Shown piece by piece: positions 63,095 through 64,000 of a stretch of DNA of 64,000 bases. Within the stretch, counting starts at the first letter, position 1; each line of letters opens with the position of its first letter. The stretch covers positions 1 through 64,000 of the forward strand of contig NZ_JABVED010000019.1 of the NCBI RefSeq assembly GCF_014323725.1. The letters run 5' to 3'. The notes beneath the pieces were generated by a model. The model had not been told where the DNA came from. It saw only the letters and a program-made list of their open reading frames with translations, and searched no databases. A program made the translations under genes and the position numbers. Origin of the DNA: Actinokineospora xionganensis. Its GTDB lineage: Bacteria > Actinomycetota > Actinomycetes > Mycobacteriales > Pseudonocardiaceae.

Positions 63095-64000
63095 TCAGCC
63101 GAGCAGCGCGTCGACAAACGCCGCCGGGTCGAAGGGGGCCAGGTCGTCGGCGCCCTCGCCGAGGCCGACCAGCTTCACGGGAACGCCCAGCTCACGCTGC
63201 ACCTGGAAGACGATGCCACCCTTCGCGGTGCCGTCGAGCTTGGTCAGCACGATCCCGGTGACGTCGACGACCTCGCCGAACACCCGGGCCTGGGTCAGCC
63301 CGTTCTGCCCGGTGGTGGCGTCGAGGACCAGCAGCACCTCGTCGACCTCGGCCTGCTTCTCCACGACCCGCTTGACCTTGCCCAGCTCGTCCATCAGGCC
63401 GGTCTTGGTGTGCAGGCGGCCCGCGGTGTCGATCAGGACGGTGTCGACGCCGGTCGCGATCCCGCGCTTGACCGCGTCGAACGCGACCGCGGCCGGGTCG
63501 GCGCCTTCCTTGCCGCGCACGACCTCCGCGCCCACCCGGTCGGCCCAGGTCTGCAACTGGTCGGCGGCGGCGGCCCGGAAGGTGTCGGCGGCGGCGAGGA
63601 CGACCGTGCGGCCGTCGGCGACCAGGACGCGCGCGAGCTTGCCGGTGGTCGTGGTCTTGCCGGTGCCGTTGACCCCGACGACGAGCGCGACGGCGGGTTG
63701 CTTGTTCTCGCCCTCACCGTGCGGCAGCGCGCGGACGGCGCGGTCCATGTCCGGGTGCAGCGCGTCGATCAGGACCTCGCGGAGCACCGCGCGAGCGGCC
63801 TCCGGGGTGCGCACGGCGCGTGCGACCAGTTCGGTGCGCAGCCGGTCGACGATCTCCTGCGTGGTGGCCGCGCCAAGGTCGGCGAGCAGCAGGGTGTCCT
63901 CGACCTCGGTCCAGGAGTCCTCATCGAGGTCGCCTGCGCCGAGCAGGCCGAGCAGGCCCTGACCGAAGGCGGACCGGGAGCGCGAGAGCCGCCCGCGCAG
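63095..64000 (-). CDS. ftsY: SRP receptor FtsY, 5' part beyond window
   Basis: The 3' part (about 300 codons) of ftsY. The visible NG domain has VVGVNGTGKTTTTGKLARVL, DTFRAAAADQLQTWADR, VLIDTAGRLHTKTGLMDEL, VLDATTGQNG and LTKLDGTAKGG, ending FDPAAFVDALLG. Upstream to the window edge is the N-domain helical bundle (GQGLLGLLGAGDLDEDSW). The acidic membrane-targeting A domain would lie outside. It docks the Ffh-ribosome complex at the membrane. Confidence 0.93.
   Translation of the reverse strand: MRGRLSRSRSAFGQGLLGLLGAGDLDEDSWTEVEDTLLLADLGAATTQEIVDRLRTELVARAVRTPEAARAVLREVLIDALHPDMDRAVRALPHGEGENKQPAVALVVGVNGTGKTTTTGKLARVLVADGRTVVLAAADTFRAAAADQLQTWADRVGAEVVRGKEGADPAAVAFDAVKRGIATGVDTVLIDTAGRLHTKTGLMDELGKVKRVVEKQAEVDEVLLVLDATTGQNGLTQARVFGEVVDVTGIVLTKLDGTAKGGIVFQVQRELGVPVKLVGLGEGADDLAPFDPAAFVDALLG

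Overview
High-GC actinobacterial chromosome. The core gene order (rpsB-tsf-pyrH-frr-cdsA, whiG-xerC-dprA-comM, DUF2469-rnhB-lepB-rplS-trmD-rimM-khpA-rpsP, ffh, glnD-glnB-amtB, ftsY), frequent GTG and TTG starts, and a WhiG-type sigma factor all fit Actinomycetia. A member of the Pseudonocardiales is my best guess (inference). No rRNA, tRNA, CRISPR array or transposase gene was found.

Region 1 (1-6781) is accessory DNA next to rlmN. The intact gene is at 5675-6781, and two further pieces of rlmN 3' halves lie to its left: a frameshifted one at 3049-3557 and an 11-codon piece at 1-35. The two blocks between them hold an AT-richer, tightly overlapping operon (TIGR04255-like protein, HTH protein, TQTCDL-motif protein), an unknown 172-aa protein and a small secreted protein. 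This looks like repeated integration at rlmN.

Region 2 (6862-27968) is an apparently complete locus for mucin-type O-glycan (Gal-beta-1,3-GalNAc) use. A secreted GH101 endo-alpha-N-acetylgalactosaminidase with discoidin domains would release the disaccharide. A binding protein, two permeases and a separate ATPase would import it. A cytoplasmic GH35 beta-galactosidase would split it. A ROK kinase, a NagA/AgaA deacetylase, AgaS-type deaminase/isomerases (two), a PfkB kinase and a class II aldolase would carry GalNAc through tagatose phosphates to triose phosphates. A DeoR regulator and a ROK regulator flank the locus. A 12-bp operator-like sequence recurs at its divergent promoters, and a 7+7 palindrome sits at the GH101 promoter. 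The transporter operon ends in a Tat-exported phospholipase C whose last domain closely resembles the GH101 discoidin domain.

Region 3 (28147-33662) holds a PadR regulator and a methyltransferase, then cdsA-frr-pyrH-tsf-rpsB. In related genomes rlmN normally lies next to cdsA, so Region 2 looks inserted between them.

Region 4 (34019-48274) has an M23 peptidase convergent with whiG, then xerC, dprA, comM, yraN, DUF2469, rnhB, three tandem signal peptidases, rplS, trmD, rimM, khpA and rpsP. A 41-codon ORF coupled to an HExxH protein interrupts rimM-trmD.

Region 5 (48446-64000) contains pxpA, a CPBP protease, an amidohydrolase, ffh, a polytopic membrane protein, the nitrogen module amtB-glnB-glnD with GlnR-like boxes, a FhuF-like 2Fe-2S protein, a broken toxin-antitoxin pair, malate synthase with its citrate-lyase-like neighbour, and the 3' part of ftsY, which runs off the window.
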